NCBI RefSeq assembly: GCF_014841615.1 | Contig: NZ_JACYUG010000003.1 | Location: forward strand, 124,001 to 188,000 | DNA: 64,000 nt | DNA from: Sphingomonas sp. CFBP 8760 | GTDB taxonomy: Bacteria > Pseudomonadota > Alphaproteobacteria > Sphingomonadales > Sphingomonadaceae | Direction: 5' to 3' | Shown here: positions 35,872-44,531 of the stretch, piece by piece | Position numbering within the stretch: position 1 is the first letter of the stretch | How the letters are laid out: each line of letters begins with the position of its first letter | Program-made: the position numbers and the translations under genes | Notes under the pieces: model-generated | The model's input: only the letters and a program-made list of their open reading frames with translations | Told to the model about the DNA's origin: nothing | Database searches by the model: none

Positions 35872-36891
35872 TCAGGCGGCTTTGGCGAGCGTGGCGGTTA
35901 CGGCGGCGGGGGTGCCCGCCTCCAGAAAGGCGATCAGCCCGCATTCGCAGCGGGACATGTAGCGTTTGGCGCGGGGCAGGCGCAGCGCCTGGCGGAACGC
36001 GGACTGCCCCTTCTTCACGAGGCCGATCAGCGCGGGGTGGACATAGCTTTTGCGCGCGATCGCGGGCGTGTTGCCGAGACGCTCGACCACGGGTTCCAGC
36101 ATCGCCTTCAGGCTGAGATCGCGTTCGGCATGGGCCAGCGCCTCGAACGCCGCGACGCTAGCGCCCCAGGTGCGGAAATGCTTGGCGGTGAAATCCTGCC
36201 CGCTCGCGCGCCGGATATAGTCGTTGACGTCGGAGGAACTGACCGGGTGCGCCGCCCCCTCCGTATCGACCCAGGCGAACAGATGCTGTTCGTCCAAATC
36301 CTGCATCTTCTTCACGGTGCGGGCGAGCGACCGGTCGGTCACCGCCATGTCGCGCTCCTTGCCCGATTTGCCCTTGTAGCGCAGCCGCAGCGTCGCGCCC
36401 TTCACCTCGCCGTGCCGCTTGCGCAGCGTCGTCGCGCCGAAACTGCGGTTGGTGGCGGCATAGGCCTCGTTGCCGACGCGGATATGGCCGATGTCGAGCA
36501 GGCGGACGACGGCGGCGATCGCCCGGTCGCGGGTCAGCCCATGCTCGTGCAGGTCGACGTCGATGCGGCGGCGGATTTTGGGCAGGGCATGGCCGAAATC
36601 GGCACAGCGTTCGTATTTCGCCGCTTCCTGCGCCTCGCGGAAACCGGTGTGATAACGATATTGTTTGCGACCCTTTTCATCCCAGCCGACCGCCTGGATA
36701 TGGCCGTTGGGGTTCGGGTTGAACCATGCATCGCCGTAAGCGGGGGGCAGGCCGATCGCGTTCAGCCGGTCGATCTCGTCACGGTCGGCGATCCGGTCGC
36801 CGTCCGGCCGGTGATAGGCCCATCCGTCGCGCCATTTGCGGCGGGTGATCCCCGGTTTAGAGTCGTCCGCATACACGATCCGCGCGGCCAT
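35872..36891 (-). CDS. DNA topoisomerase IB (poxvirus type)
   Basis: 339 residues. The N-terminal domain has GWAYHRPDGDRIADRDEIDR and HIQAVGWDEKGRKQYRYH. The catalytic domain has RVGNEAYAATNRSFGATTLR, LRLRYKGKSGKERDM, FTAKHFRTWGASVAAFEALA and the nucleophile Tyr283 in IARKSYVHPALI. It relaxes supercoils of either sign through a 3'-phosphotyrosyl intermediate. Bacterial TopIB is scattered and often stress-linked. It is first in a two-gene unit with mscS and is divergent from a PfpI-type gene. A GGAAC-N17-CATT element on the minus strand of the spacer (36918-36943) resembles an EcfG promoter with one mismatch. Confidence 0.95.
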   Translation of the reverse strand: MAARIVYADDSKPGITRRKWRDGWAYHRPDGDRIADRDEIDRLNAIGLPPAYGDAWFNPNPNGHIQAVGWDEKGRKQYRYHTGFREAQEAAKYERCADFGHALPKIRRRIDVDLHEHGLTRDRAIAAVVRLLDIGHIRVGNEAYAATNRSFGATTLRKRHGEVKGATLRLRYKGKSGKERDMAVTDRSLARTVKKMQDLDEQHLFAWVDTEGAAHPVSSSDVNDYIRRASGQDFTAKHFRTWGASVAAFEALAHAERDLSLKAMLEPVVERLGNTPAIARKSYVHPALIGLVKKGQSAFRQALRLPRAKRYMSRCECGLIAFLEAGTPAAVTATLAKAA

Positions 36892-36954
36892 CGGTGCTCC
36901 TTCGCTTCGACCGGGCCAATGCGCGGGCGGCTGGCTTCGTTCCGGCGATGCGCC

Positions 36955-36980
36955 GGAACAGGCGACCCCGGCGGTGGGTT
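36955..36980 (+). promoter_or_regulatory. EcfG-type promoter candidate for the PfpI gene
   Basis: GGAAC, 17 bases, GGTT: one base from the consensus CGTT, and the same variant as upstream of glgX. It ends 30 bases before the ATG at 37011. Confidence 0.5.
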
Positions 36981-37010
36981 GAAGCCACTCACCTATTGCT
37001 GGAGTGCCCC

Positions 37011-37571
37011 ATGGCCGATCTATCCAACGCCCGCGTGCTGATGCTGGCCGCCGACGGTTTCGAAACGGTGGAACTGTTCGAACCCCGCCGCGCGCTGGAA
37101 GCGGCGGGGGCGACCGTCACGCTCGCCTCGATCCGCCTCGACCCCATCCAGGGGATGGAGCAGGACCTGAACAAGGCCGAGACCGCGACCCCGGACCTGA
37201 CGCTGGAGCAGGTCGATACCGACGATTACGACGCGCTGGTGCTGCCCGGCGGCACCTGCAACCCGGACAAGCTGCGGCTGGAAGAGCGCGCGGTCGAGAT
37301 CGTCGCGGAGTTCATGGAGGACGACAAGATCGTCGCTGCGATCTGCCATGGCCCATGGCTGCTGGTCGAGGCGGACGTGGTCGATGGGCGCACGCTGACC
37401 GGCTATCCATCCATCCGCACCGATCTGGAGAATGCCGGGGCCAAGGTGGTGGACCGCGAGGTGGTGGTCGACGGCAACCTCATCACCAGCCGCAATCCGG
37501 ACGATCTGCCCGCCTTCAACCGCGCGATCATCGACGCGCTGGTCGAGGAACTGGCCGACGAGCCCGCCTGA
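37011..37571 (+). CDS. DJ-1/PfpI family protein (YhbO-like)
   Basis: 186 residues. The fold is shown by ARVLMLAADGFETVELFEPR at the start, DALVLPGGTCNPDKLR, and the nucleophile elbow AAICHGPWLLVEA with the reactive Cys-His pair. The C-terminus SRNPDDLPAFNRAIIDAL matches the PfpI/YhbO branch. These proteins are stress-linked, with reported protease, chaperone or glyoxalase/deglycase activity; which applies here cannot be read from sequence. GGAG 9 bases upstream supports ATG 37011. It is divergent from topoisomerase IB and has a near-consensus stress promoter. Confidence 0.92.
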   Translation: MADLSNARVLMLAADGFETVELFEPRRALEAAGATVTLASIRLDPIQGMEQDLNKAETATPDLTLEQVDTDDYDALVLPGGTCNPDKLRLEERAVEIVAEFMEDDKIVAAICHGPWLLVEADVVDGRTLTGYPSIRTDLENAGAKVVDREVVVDGNLITSRNPDDLPAFNRAIIDALVEELADEPA

Positions 37572-37677
37572 CGCCGTTCCCCGATGATGGCGATAAATGT
37601 GAATTTGGCAGTCAACAGAAATGCGGTATAACGACATCTACCAGCGGCTGGTTGAAGCCGTTCGTTAGGCTGATCGT

Positions 37678-38160
37678 ATGACCCGACCCGCCCGTGCCCG
37701 ATATATCCGCTGGTTACCGGCCGCAGGGGCCGTAGCGGGGGCGGGTGGCGGTGCGATGGGTATCGTGGCCATGCCGCCGGCTTCGCTGGATGACATGATC
37801 CGTATCGTGGGGCTGGCGGGTCTGCCCGACCGAACGACGCTGGCGATCGTCGCGGCCGTCATCGTAGGTGCGGTATGCTGGGCGGTGCTGTACCTGCTAT
37901 GGGGCAGGGGTGGCGTGTTCGATCCCGCCCGGCGTGGACGACCGATCGCGCCGCCACGCCGACTGGCGCACCGGCTCGCCGCCCAGCCACGGCCGCGCGC
38001 GCAATGGCCGATCGCGGCGGTCGATATTCCCGCCCCAACCCCCAGGGCGCGGCCCTTGCCTGCCGACCTCAATCAGCCCCTGTCGGCGTTCGATCCGAAC
38101 TCGATCCCCTCGGTGTCGTTCGAGTCGATTCGTCGCCGGGGCCTGCGGCCGGAAAGCTGA
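37678..38160 (+). CDS. Small membrane protein of unknown function
   Basis: 160 residues, not recognised. Two hydrophobic segments are visible, at about residues 12-30 (WLPAAGAVAGAGGGAMGIVA) and 58-76 (TLAIVAAVIVGAVCWAVLYL), followed by an Arg/Pro-rich cytoplasmic-type tail ending SFESIRRRGLRPES. The first ATG is taken as start; the ribosome site is poor. It stands between the PfpI gene and the MFS transporter gene with about 105 and 69 bases on either side. Codon use is like that of its neighbours, so it is probably a real gene. Confidence 0.65.
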   Translation: MTRPARARYIRWLPAAGAVAGAGGGAMGIVAMPPASLDDMIRIVGLAGLPDRTTLAIVAAVIVGAVCWAVLYLLWGRGGVFDPARRGRPIAPPRRLAHRLAAQPRPRAQWPIAAVDIPAPTPRARPLPADLNQPLSAFDPNSIPSVSFESIRRRGLRPES

Positions 38161-38229
38161 TCCGCAAAACCGCTTGCCGCGTTTCGAACCTTTGGTATGC
38201 TCGGTGGAACAAGAACACCGGGAGAGATC

Positions 38230-39807
38230 ATGGCCGTCCCCCTCGACGCCGCCGTATCGGATGCGGGCGCTTCGCCCCATGCCTCGCGTTATGCCTGGTA
38301 CGTCCTGGGCATCCTGTTCCTGGTCTATGTCCTCAACTTCGTTGACCGGCAGATCATCTCGATCCTGGCGGAGGATATCAAGCGCGACCTGAACCTGCGC
38401 GACGAGGATCTGGGCTTCCTCTACGGCACCGCGTTCGGCGTCTTCTATTCGCTGTTCGGCATCCCGTTGGGGCGACTGGCGGACAATTGGCATCGCGGGC
38501 GGCTGATGGTGATCGGGCTGGCGCTGTGGTCGACGATGACCGCCTTGTCGGGCCTGTCGCGATCGGGCGGCGATCTCGCCGCCGCACGGATCGGCGTCGG
38601 CATCGGCGAGGCGACGGCCAGCCCCTCCGCCTATTCGCTGATCTCCGACTGGTTTCCCAAGCGGCTGCGCGCCACCGCGCTGTCGATCTATTCGGCCGGC
38701 CTGTATGTCGGGGGCGGCGTGTCGCTGTTCATCGGCGGGCTGATCGTCCAGAACTGGAACCGGACATGGCCGACCGGCGGGCCGTTCGGGCTGGTCGGCT
38801 GGCAGGCGGCGTTCATGGCGGTGGGTATCCCCGGCCTGATCGTCGCGCTGTGGATCGCCACGCTGCGCGAACCGGTGCGCGGCGCGGTGGAGGGACTGCC
38901 TCCGCCCGCCCCGCATCCCGCGCCGTTCCGCGCGTTCGGCGCCGAACTCGTCACGATCATCCCGCCACTGACGCTGATCGGCGCATGGGCGGGCGGCGTG
39001 CGGGCGCTGGCGGTCAACCTGCTGGCGGCCGGCATCACCGTCGCCGTGGTATCGGGCCTGATCGCCATCGGTGAGCCATGGCCGCAATGGACCGCGGTCG
39101 GGATCGGGGCCTATGCCGTCTTCTCATGGGCCTGCGCGTTGCGGCGGCGCGACCCTGCCGCGTTCGCGCTGATCGTCGGGACGCCAGCCTTCATCTGCAC
39201 CGTGGTCGCCTATGGCCTGAATGCTTTCCTCGCCTATGCCGCCAGTTTCTGGGCCGCGCCCTATGCGCTGCGCGTGCTGGGCGCGTCGCCTGCCACCGCC
39301 GGTTTCTATATCGGCGGCACCGGTGCGCTGGCGGGGTTTCTGGGCGTGACGCTGGGCGGGATGATCGCGGACCGGTTGCGGGCGCGCCATCCGGCGGGGC
39401 GGCTGATCGTGGTGATCTTCGGCGCGGTGGTCCCGGTCCCTTTCCTGGTGATGGCGTTCACCGCGTCGAGCACCGCAATGCTTTATCCGATGTTGTTCCT
39501 GGCGCAGATCACCGCCAGTTGCGCATTGGGATCGGCCGCCGCGACGACGCAGGATCTGGTGCTGCCCCGGATGCGCGGGACTGCGACCGCGACCTTTTTC
39601 ATCGGCACGACCCTGCTAGGGCTGGCGCTAGGCCCCTATCTGGCCGGGCGGGTGTCGTCGCTGTCGGGCAGTCTGTCGACCGGGATGCTGTCGCTGTTGC
39701 TCAGCGTGCCGATCACGCTGGCCGCCGCGATCGCCGCCTATCGTCTCGTCCCCGCCGCCGAGGCCACGCGCGAGGCGCGGGCACGGGCGGCAGGGGAAGT
39801 TATATAG
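38230..39807 (+). CDS. MFS transporter (spinster-like)
   Basis: 525 residues. The first span and loop read YVLGILFLVYVLNFVDRQII, the GKR-like loop motif is GIPLGRLADNWHRGRLM, and IGVGIGEATASPSAYSLISD is typical of the spinster/organic-anion MFS branch found widely in sphingomonads. About 12 spans are present with an enlarged central region (residues about 220-330) that contains additional hydrophobic segments. The substrate is unknown. ATG 38230 follows GGGAGAG by a short spacer; ATG 38197 in frame would add 11 polar residues. The gene ends only two bases from the convergent sodC stop. Confidence 0.9.
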   Translation: MAVPLDAAVSDAGASPHASRYAWYVLGILFLVYVLNFVDRQIISILAEDIKRDLNLRDEDLGFLYGTAFGVFYSLFGIPLGRLADNWHRGRLMVIGLALWSTMTALSGLSRSGGDLAAARIGVGIGEATASPSAYSLISDWFPKRLRATALSIYSAGLYVGGGVSLFIGGLIVQNWNRTWPTGGPFGLVGWQAAFMAVGIPGLIVALWIATLREPVRGAVEGLPPPAPHPAPFRAFGAELVTIIPPLTLIGAWAGGVRALAVNLLAAGITVAVVSGLIAIGEPWPQWTAVGIGAYAVFSWACALRRRDPAAFALIVGTPAFICTVVAYGLNAFLAYAASFWAAPYALRVLGASPATAGFYIGGTGALAGFLGVTLGGMIADRLRARHPAGRLIVVIFGAVVPVPFLVMAFTASSTAMLYPMLFLAQITASCALGSAAATTQDLVLPRMRGTATATFFIGTTLLGLALGPYLAGRVSSLSGSLSTGMLSLLLSVPITLAAAIAAYRLVPAAEATREARARAAGEVI

Positions 39808-39809
39808 GA

Positions 39810-40358
39810 TCAGCTCTGGCGGAAGACGCCGCAGACGATCCGGCCACCACTGTTGCCGGACGGGTCGGTCTTCAGATCGTCCGGATTGGCGTGGACGACC
39901 ATCGCCGATCCATCCGCATCCAGCACGCCGTCGATCGTCGCGCCCGGCACCGTCACGCCCAACGTGCCGCGCCCGTCGGTGCCGACGATCAGGTTCGGCA
40001 GATCGCCGTTATGCGGACCCTGCGGGTTCATCGTCCCGTGCTGCGTGCCGGCCGGGTTCCAGTGCGCGCCGGCGGTGGTGAAATCGGGCGCATCGCAGCG
40101 GCCGACCATGTGGACATGGGCACCATGCGTGCCGGGGGGCATCGTCTTGCCGTCGATCGTGAAGCGCACGCCGCCGCCGACCTCGGTCGCGGTCGCCCGT
40201 CCGACATCGGCTCCCGCCGCGGTGCGCAGCAGCGCGACGGCGGTGCGGCCGCCGGGAACCTGCTCGCCCATCTCCACCTTGCCGGCGTCGTCGCGCTGAC
40301 AGCCGGCCAGTGCCAGCGCCGCCAGCCCGATCGCCATGCCCGTCGTCATCGTCCGCAT
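39810..40358 (-). CDS. sodC: Cu/Zn superoxide dismutase family lipoprotein
   Basis: 182 residues. The N-terminus is a lipoprotein signal (MAIGLAALALAGCQ, lipobox LAGC), so it is periplasmic or membrane-anchored. Metal ligands are visible as THGAHVHMVGRC, GAHWNP, HGTMNPQGPHNGDLPN and MVVHANPDD, matching Cu and Zn ligand order in SodC. Two Cys for the usual disulfide are present (GRCDAP and IVCGVF). It converts superoxide to peroxide and oxygen outside the cytoplasm. It starts 15 bases after the thpR stop and probably shares its transcript. Confidence 0.94.
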   Translation of the reverse strand: MRTMTTGMAIGLAALALAGCQRDDAGKVEMGEQVPGGRTAVALLRTAAGADVGRATATEVGGGVRFTIDGKTMPPGTHGAHVHMVGRCDAPDFTTAGAHWNPAGTQHGTMNPQGPHNGDLPNLIVGTDGRGTLGVTVPGATIDGVLDADGSAMVVHANPDDLKTDPSGNSGGRIVCGVFRQS

Positions 40359-40373
40359 CGTCTTCTCCCCGTC

Positions 40374-40958
40374 TCAGATATCGTACCGATGCGAACCAGC
40401 GGTGGTCGCCCCGGTTCCCAGCGGCCAGCGCGCCACCGTTTCATAGGCGGCACCGCCGCGCGCCAGATGGCTGCGATAGAGGATCAGGTGCGGCAGCACG
40501 AACGGTTCGCTGGCCAGGGCGGCATGGCGGGCGAGCCATGCGTCCAGCGCCGGCCCCGCACCGGCCGATCGCGCCAGCCGCGCGACGGTGACGTGCGGGT
40601 GATATCGCCGTCGCTCCGGCGGCAGCCCCGCCTGCGCGCACGCTCGCTCGACCCGCGCATGAAGGTCCGCCAGCACCGCCGCAGGCGCGATGCCCGCCCA
40701 TAGCGTATCGGCCCGGCCACGCTGCCCGAACGATCCGACCCCCGCCAATGCGACGACCGGCGCGGCGGGCAGGTGGACGTGGCCCAGCGCGGCGGCGAGG
40801 TCTTCCGCCTGCGGCCTTTCCACCTCGCCGACGAAGCGCAGCGTCAGGTGCAATTGCTCGTCATCCTGCCAGCGCGCCGCCGGCACGCCGTCCATCAGGT
40901 CGAACAATATCTCGCGGATCGGCGGCGGCGGGCGCAGCGCGATGAACAAGCGCATCAT
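40374..40958 (-). CDS. thpR: RNA 2',3'-cyclic phosphodiesterase (2'-5' RNA ligase family)
   Basis: 194 residues. The protein starts with RLFIALRPPPPIRE and has the two HxTx motifs, HLTLRFVGEV near residue 45 and HPHVTVARL near residue 130, the catalytic signature of the 2H phosphoesterase superfamily. It hydrolyses RNA 2',3'-cyclic phosphates; the physiological role is not settled. Two adjacent Met codons (40958 and 40955) can serve as start and no strong ribosome site precedes them. The gene is divergent from the Bax-inhibitor-1 gene and probably co-transcribed with sodC. Confidence 0.9.
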   Translation of the reverse strand: MMRLFIALRPPPPIREILFDLMDGVPAARWQDDEQLHLTLRFVGEVERPQAEDLAAALGHVHLPAAPVVALAGVGSFGQRGRADTLWAGIAPAAVLADLHARVERACAQAGLPPERRRYHPHVTVARLARSAGAGPALDAWLARHAALASEPFVLPHLILYRSHLARGGAAYETVARWPLGTGATTAGSHRYDI

Positions 40959-41006
40959 GACAGCGTTGTTAACACCGATACGGCCAAACCGCACGACCGC
41001 TTTCGC

Positions 41007-41035
41007 TTGAAAACGGCAGGGGCAAGGGCGATATT
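41007..41035 (+). promoter_or_regulatory. Sigma-70-type promoter for the BI-1 gene
   Basis: TTGAAA, 17 bases, GATATT. It lies 44 bases upstream of the BI-1 start and 50 bases from the divergent thpR start. Both hexamers are close to consensus, with correct spacing. Confidence 0.5.
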
Positions 41036-41078
41036 GCAACCAGTCGGCATATGGCCGGCACCAAGGAGATTTCTTCAG

Positions 41079-41819
<741 letters not shown>

Positions 41820-41841
41820 TCGGATGATGGACTGATATCGG

Positions 41842-41876
41842 GAGGCTCGGCGGGCGACCGCCGGGCCTCTTTTCTT
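41842..41876 (+). terminator. Rho-independent terminator after the BI-1 gene
   Basis: GAGGCTCGGCGG, a 4-base loop, CCGCCGGGCCTC, then TTTTCTT. The stem is 12 base pairs with one mismatch and is directly followed by the T-run. Confidence 0.85.
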
Positions 41877-41916
41877 ATGTGCCCGATCTTCGCCGCCTCC
41901 GACCAAGGAATCCCCG

Positions 41917-42705
41917 ATGCCCGTCCGTCTGGCGATCGAAGCCGACCTGGATTACTGGCTACCCGAACCCGCCGACATATTGCTGCAGCTGGAGGCAGCG
42001 GCGTTGCCCGATCAGCGACTGGACAGTCGTTCGCTGACGGTCTGGTCCGATCATCCGATCGCCGCGACCGACGGTGACGAGGGGATGGGCCAGCGTTGCT
42101 GGGCGCGCACGCAGTACCGGTTGATGGCGCAGTACCGCGCGACCGTGACGGTCGACCGGGTCGCGGTCGATATCGCGGCGCTGCCGCCTACCCCCCCGCG
42201 GGCGCTGCCCGGCGCGGTGATCCCCTATCTGTTGCCGAGCCGCTACTGCCAGTCCGACCGGCTGGAGGGCTTCGTGCGGCGTGAGTTCGGTGGTTTGAGT
42301 GGCGGCGCGATGGCGCAGGCGCTGCTGGAATGGACCAGGGGTGCGCTGATCTATCGCTCCGGCGTCAGTCAGGGGGATACGACCGCGCTCGACACCTTCG
42401 CCAGCCGGATGGGGGTGTGCCGCGATTATGCGCATCTGCTGGTGTCGCTGGCGCGGGCGGCGGAAATCCCCGCCCGCTGCGTCGGCGCCTATGCGCCCGG
42501 GGTGGAGCCGCCCGATTTCCATGCCGTGGTCGAACTGTGGCTGGATGGTGCATGGCGGCTGGTCGATCCGACCGGTATGGCGCGGGTGGAGGAGATCGTC
42601 CGCATCTGCGTCGGCCGGGATGCCACCGATATCGCGTTCATGACCGTATTCGGCACCGCCTTCTTCCAGGCGCAACGGGTGACGGTGCATCACTTGGACG
42701 GTTGA
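41917..42705 (+). CDS. Transglutaminase-like (cysteine protease fold) protein
   Basis: 262 residues. The N-terminal half is a beta domain with WLPEPADILLQLEAA, a common start in this bacterial family. The catalytic triad is recognisable: Cys in RMGVCRDYAHLLV, His in PDFHAVVELWL, and Asp in WRLVDPTGMA. Bacterial members are probable proteases or transglutaminases; the substrate is unknown. AAGGA sits 7 bases before ATG 41917. The gene lies between a terminator and an EcfG-type promoter and thus seems to be transcribed alone. Confidence 0.92.
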   Translation: MPVRLAIEADLDYWLPEPADILLQLEAAALPDQRLDSRSLTVWSDHPIAATDGDEGMGQRCWARTQYRLMAQYRATVTVDRVAVDIAALPPTPPRALPGAVIPYLLPSRYCQSDRLEGFVRREFGGLSGGAMAQALLEWTRGALIYRSGVSQGDTTALDTFASRMGVCRDYAHLLVSLARAAEIPARCVGAYAPGVEPPDFHAVVELWLDGAWRLVDPTGMARVEEIVRICVGRDATDIAFMTVFGTAFFQAQRVTVHHLDG

Positions 42706-42707
42706 GA

Positions 42708-42732
42708 GGAACGGGGGCGTCCTCCGATCGTT
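42708..42732 (+). promoter_or_regulatory. EcfG-type stress promoter (exact match)
   Basis: GGAAC, 16 bases, CGTT. It starts 3 bases after the transglutaminase-like stop and ends 32 bases before the small gene at 42765. Confidence 0.75.
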
Positions 42733-42764
42733 TTCGAGCGGTAACGATTTGAAAGGACGCCAAG

Positions 42765-43040
42765 ATGACCGACATCGACGACCGCGCGCTCGACAGCCTG
42801 TCCGTGGCCCCCGCCGACGACGAACGCGAAGGCCGCAGCCCCCGTCAGGACGCGGGGCAGGACAAGTCGATCGCCAAGCGCCTCCAGAAGAACCCCGACA
42901 GCATCGACGCCCGACTGGACAACGGGCTGGACGAAACGATGGACGGCAGCGATCCCGTCGCGATTTCCGAGCCCAACGGGCGCGGCGATTTCGTGCCGTC
43001 ATCGGGTTATGACGAGGCGGAAAAGCCCGCCGACAAGTGA
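42765..43040 (+). CDS. Small acidic hypothetical protein, stress-promoter linked
   Basis: 91 residues, not assigned to a family. It is highly polar and acidic (DDEREGRSPRQDAGQDKS, ARLDNGLDETMDGSDPVAIS), with no membrane segment or Cys, and is probably largely disordered. AAAGGA lies 8 bases upstream of the ATG. An exact EcfG-type promoter lies just upstream and a strong stem-loop follows the stop, so it has its own transcription unit. It resembles small hydrophilic stress proteins in composition, but that is only a resemblance. Confidence 0.75.
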   Translation: MTDIDDRALDSLSVAPADDEREGRSPRQDAGQDKSIAKRLQKNPDSIDARLDNGLDETMDGSDPVAISEPNGRGDFVPSSGYDEAEKPADK

Positions 43041-43047
43041 TCGTCCG

Positions 43048-43078
43048 GACGCGGGGCCGCATATCGCGGCCCCGCGTC
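43048..43078 (+). terminator. Strong stem-loop after the small stress-linked gene
   Basis: GACGCGGGGCCGC and GCGGCCCCGCGTC form a perfect 13-base-pair stem with a 5-base loop, 8 bases after the stop codon. No T-run follows, so it may be a factor-dependent or mRNA-stabilising structure. Confidence 0.55.
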
Positions 43079-43223
43079 ACTCGGCTCGTCGCATCGCATG
43101 TTGCAGCGCAACCGGTTTCGTCGTTCCCTGTGATTCGCCGGGTGAGCGGACCGGAAGGCTGGTGTTAACCATTCTTGCGGCACGATCCCCCCGGTTGATG
43201 CAACCAGTGGGCGGGGTGATGCG

Positions 43224-43778
43224 ATGGGATCGAGGAAGAGACCGGCCGAAGGCGCGATGACATTGGCCGAGATGAAGGAATTCGCCAGCTTTCCCGCAGC
43301 GACCCAGCGATATATCCGCCGGTCGCTCGATATCGGACTCGACCGTGACGATGCCATGACCCGCTGGTCGCGCGACGTGGTGGAAGCGGCCAGCATCCGC
43401 GCGCAGGCCCGCCTGTACCGTTCGCTCCCGGCGCTGCGCGAACTGGTACCCGAGGATAGCGGGCTCGACTCGATCGAACCGTTCATCGCGCCACTCATCA
43501 CCATCGTCGCCTTCGATCTGGGGCAGGGGCGATTGCCGAGCTTCTCCGCCGCGCGCTTCCTGTACGAACGACTGGTCGGGGCCGAGGTACGGCCATGGCT
43601 ACCCGCCGCCTTCTGCGCGGCGGCGGCGCTGCCGCACCTGCATCCCGAACTGCGGCGCAAACTGCTCCAGTCGATCAGCGAAGCGGCGGCGACGGCATCG
43701 GGCTGGTCGAACCGTCAGCCGGCCTTCTTCCCCTATTGGGTGGAAAAGGTGGACACGGGGCAATCACTGGCGAACTGA
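43224..43778 (+). CDS. Hypothetical protein
   Basis: 184 residues, not recognised. It appears soluble and helical (MTLAEMKEFASFPAATQRY, DDAMTRWSRDVVEAASIRA), with a moderately hydrophobic middle (FIAPLITIVAFDLGQGRLP). No catalytic motif or signal peptide can be seen. The start at 43224 follows GGCGGGG; an in-frame ATG at 43257 begins MTLAEMKEF and is the main alternative. The stop lies 21 bases from the convergent extensin-like gene. Codon bias is like that of neighbouring genes, which supports a real gene. Confidence 0.7.
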   Translation: MGSRKRPAEGAMTLAEMKEFASFPAATQRYIRRSLDIGLDRDDAMTRWSRDVVEAASIRAQARLYRSLPALRELVPEDSGLDSIEPFIAPLITIVAFDLGQGRLPSFSAARFLYERLVGAEVRPWLPAAFCAAAALPHLHPELRRKLLQSISEAAATASGWSNRQPAFFPYWVEKVDTGQSLAN

Positions 43779-43799
43779 CCGCCGCCGTGAAGTCGGGGA

Positions 43800-44531
43800 T
43801 CAGCGACAGGCGCGCCAGCCCATCGCCCCCCGCGCCGCCTGATCGAGGTGGAGGTGGTCGCGGTGCGCCGCGTTGTAATCGGGCGACAGCGTCGTCGCGA
43901 ACAGGTCGCACGCGCCGTCGCGCACCTTGTGCAGGAACCGCGCCTTCGCGTCGTCGCCGCGCCAGTCGCCCACCACGCTGATCCGCCGGCCATCGGCCAG
44001 CCGGAACCCTGCGATGTCGACCGCGTCGGCCGTAGCATGTTCGCTCCAGTTGCCGGCGTCGCGGCCATAGAGGCGACGGCAGCTATAGCTGCCGAAATGA
44101 TCGATCCGCGTCACCCGTGAACCGAGCAGTTGCTCGGCGGCCGGCTGGACGACATGCCATTCCCACGTCGCCAGCGCCGCGGCGACCGGGCAGGCAACCC
44201 CTAGCCCGGCGGGGGCGAAGTCGATCCGTCGCGATCCCCCGGCCGTGAAGCGCACGCCATCCGCGTAACCGCATTGCCCCTCTCCCGATCGGGGCGGCAG
44301 CGCGGTGTAACGAACCCCCGCGCGGTCGAGCAGCACGCGGCAGGCGGGAAAATCATCGGTCAGGGCGGTCAGCTTGCGGCCGGTGAACAGCCCGATCGGC
44401 CGACCCAGGTCGAGCGCCGTCCACGGCAGATCCTGCGGCCGGCCGCGCAGCATCGCCCAGCCGACGAACAGCAGCGCCAGCGCGATACCGCCCCACACCA
44501 GCAGGCCGGCGATCCGCCGCACGCCGCGCAT
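43800..44531 (-). CDS. Extensin-like C-terminal domain protein, membrane anchored
   Basis: 243 residues. One N-terminal membrane anchor (IAGLLVWGGIALALLFVGWA) is followed by the extensin-like domain: ACRVLLDRAGVRYTALPP, the CxY motif GQCGYADGV, GSYSCRRLYG, the core WSEHATADAVDIAGF, and HRDHLHLDQA. The His and Asp residues in the last two motifs resemble D-Ala-D-Ala metallopeptidase sites (the family is related to peptidase M15), so a cell-wall amidase or peptidase role is plausible. Its start overlaps the stop of the NUDIX gene by one base (TGATG-type), so the two genes form a coupled unit. Confidence 0.9.
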   Translation of the reverse strand: MRGVRRIAGLLVWGGIALALLFVGWAMLRGRPQDLPWTALDLGRPIGLFTGRKLTALTDDFPACRVLLDRAGVRYTALPPRSGEGQCGYADGVRFTAGGSRRIDFAPAGLGVACPVAAALATWEWHVVQPAAEQLLGSRVTRIDHFGSYSCRRLYGRDAGNWSEHATADAVDIAGFRLADGRRISVVGDWRGDDAKARFLHKVRDGACDLFATTLSPDYNAAHRDHLHLDQAARGAMGWRACR

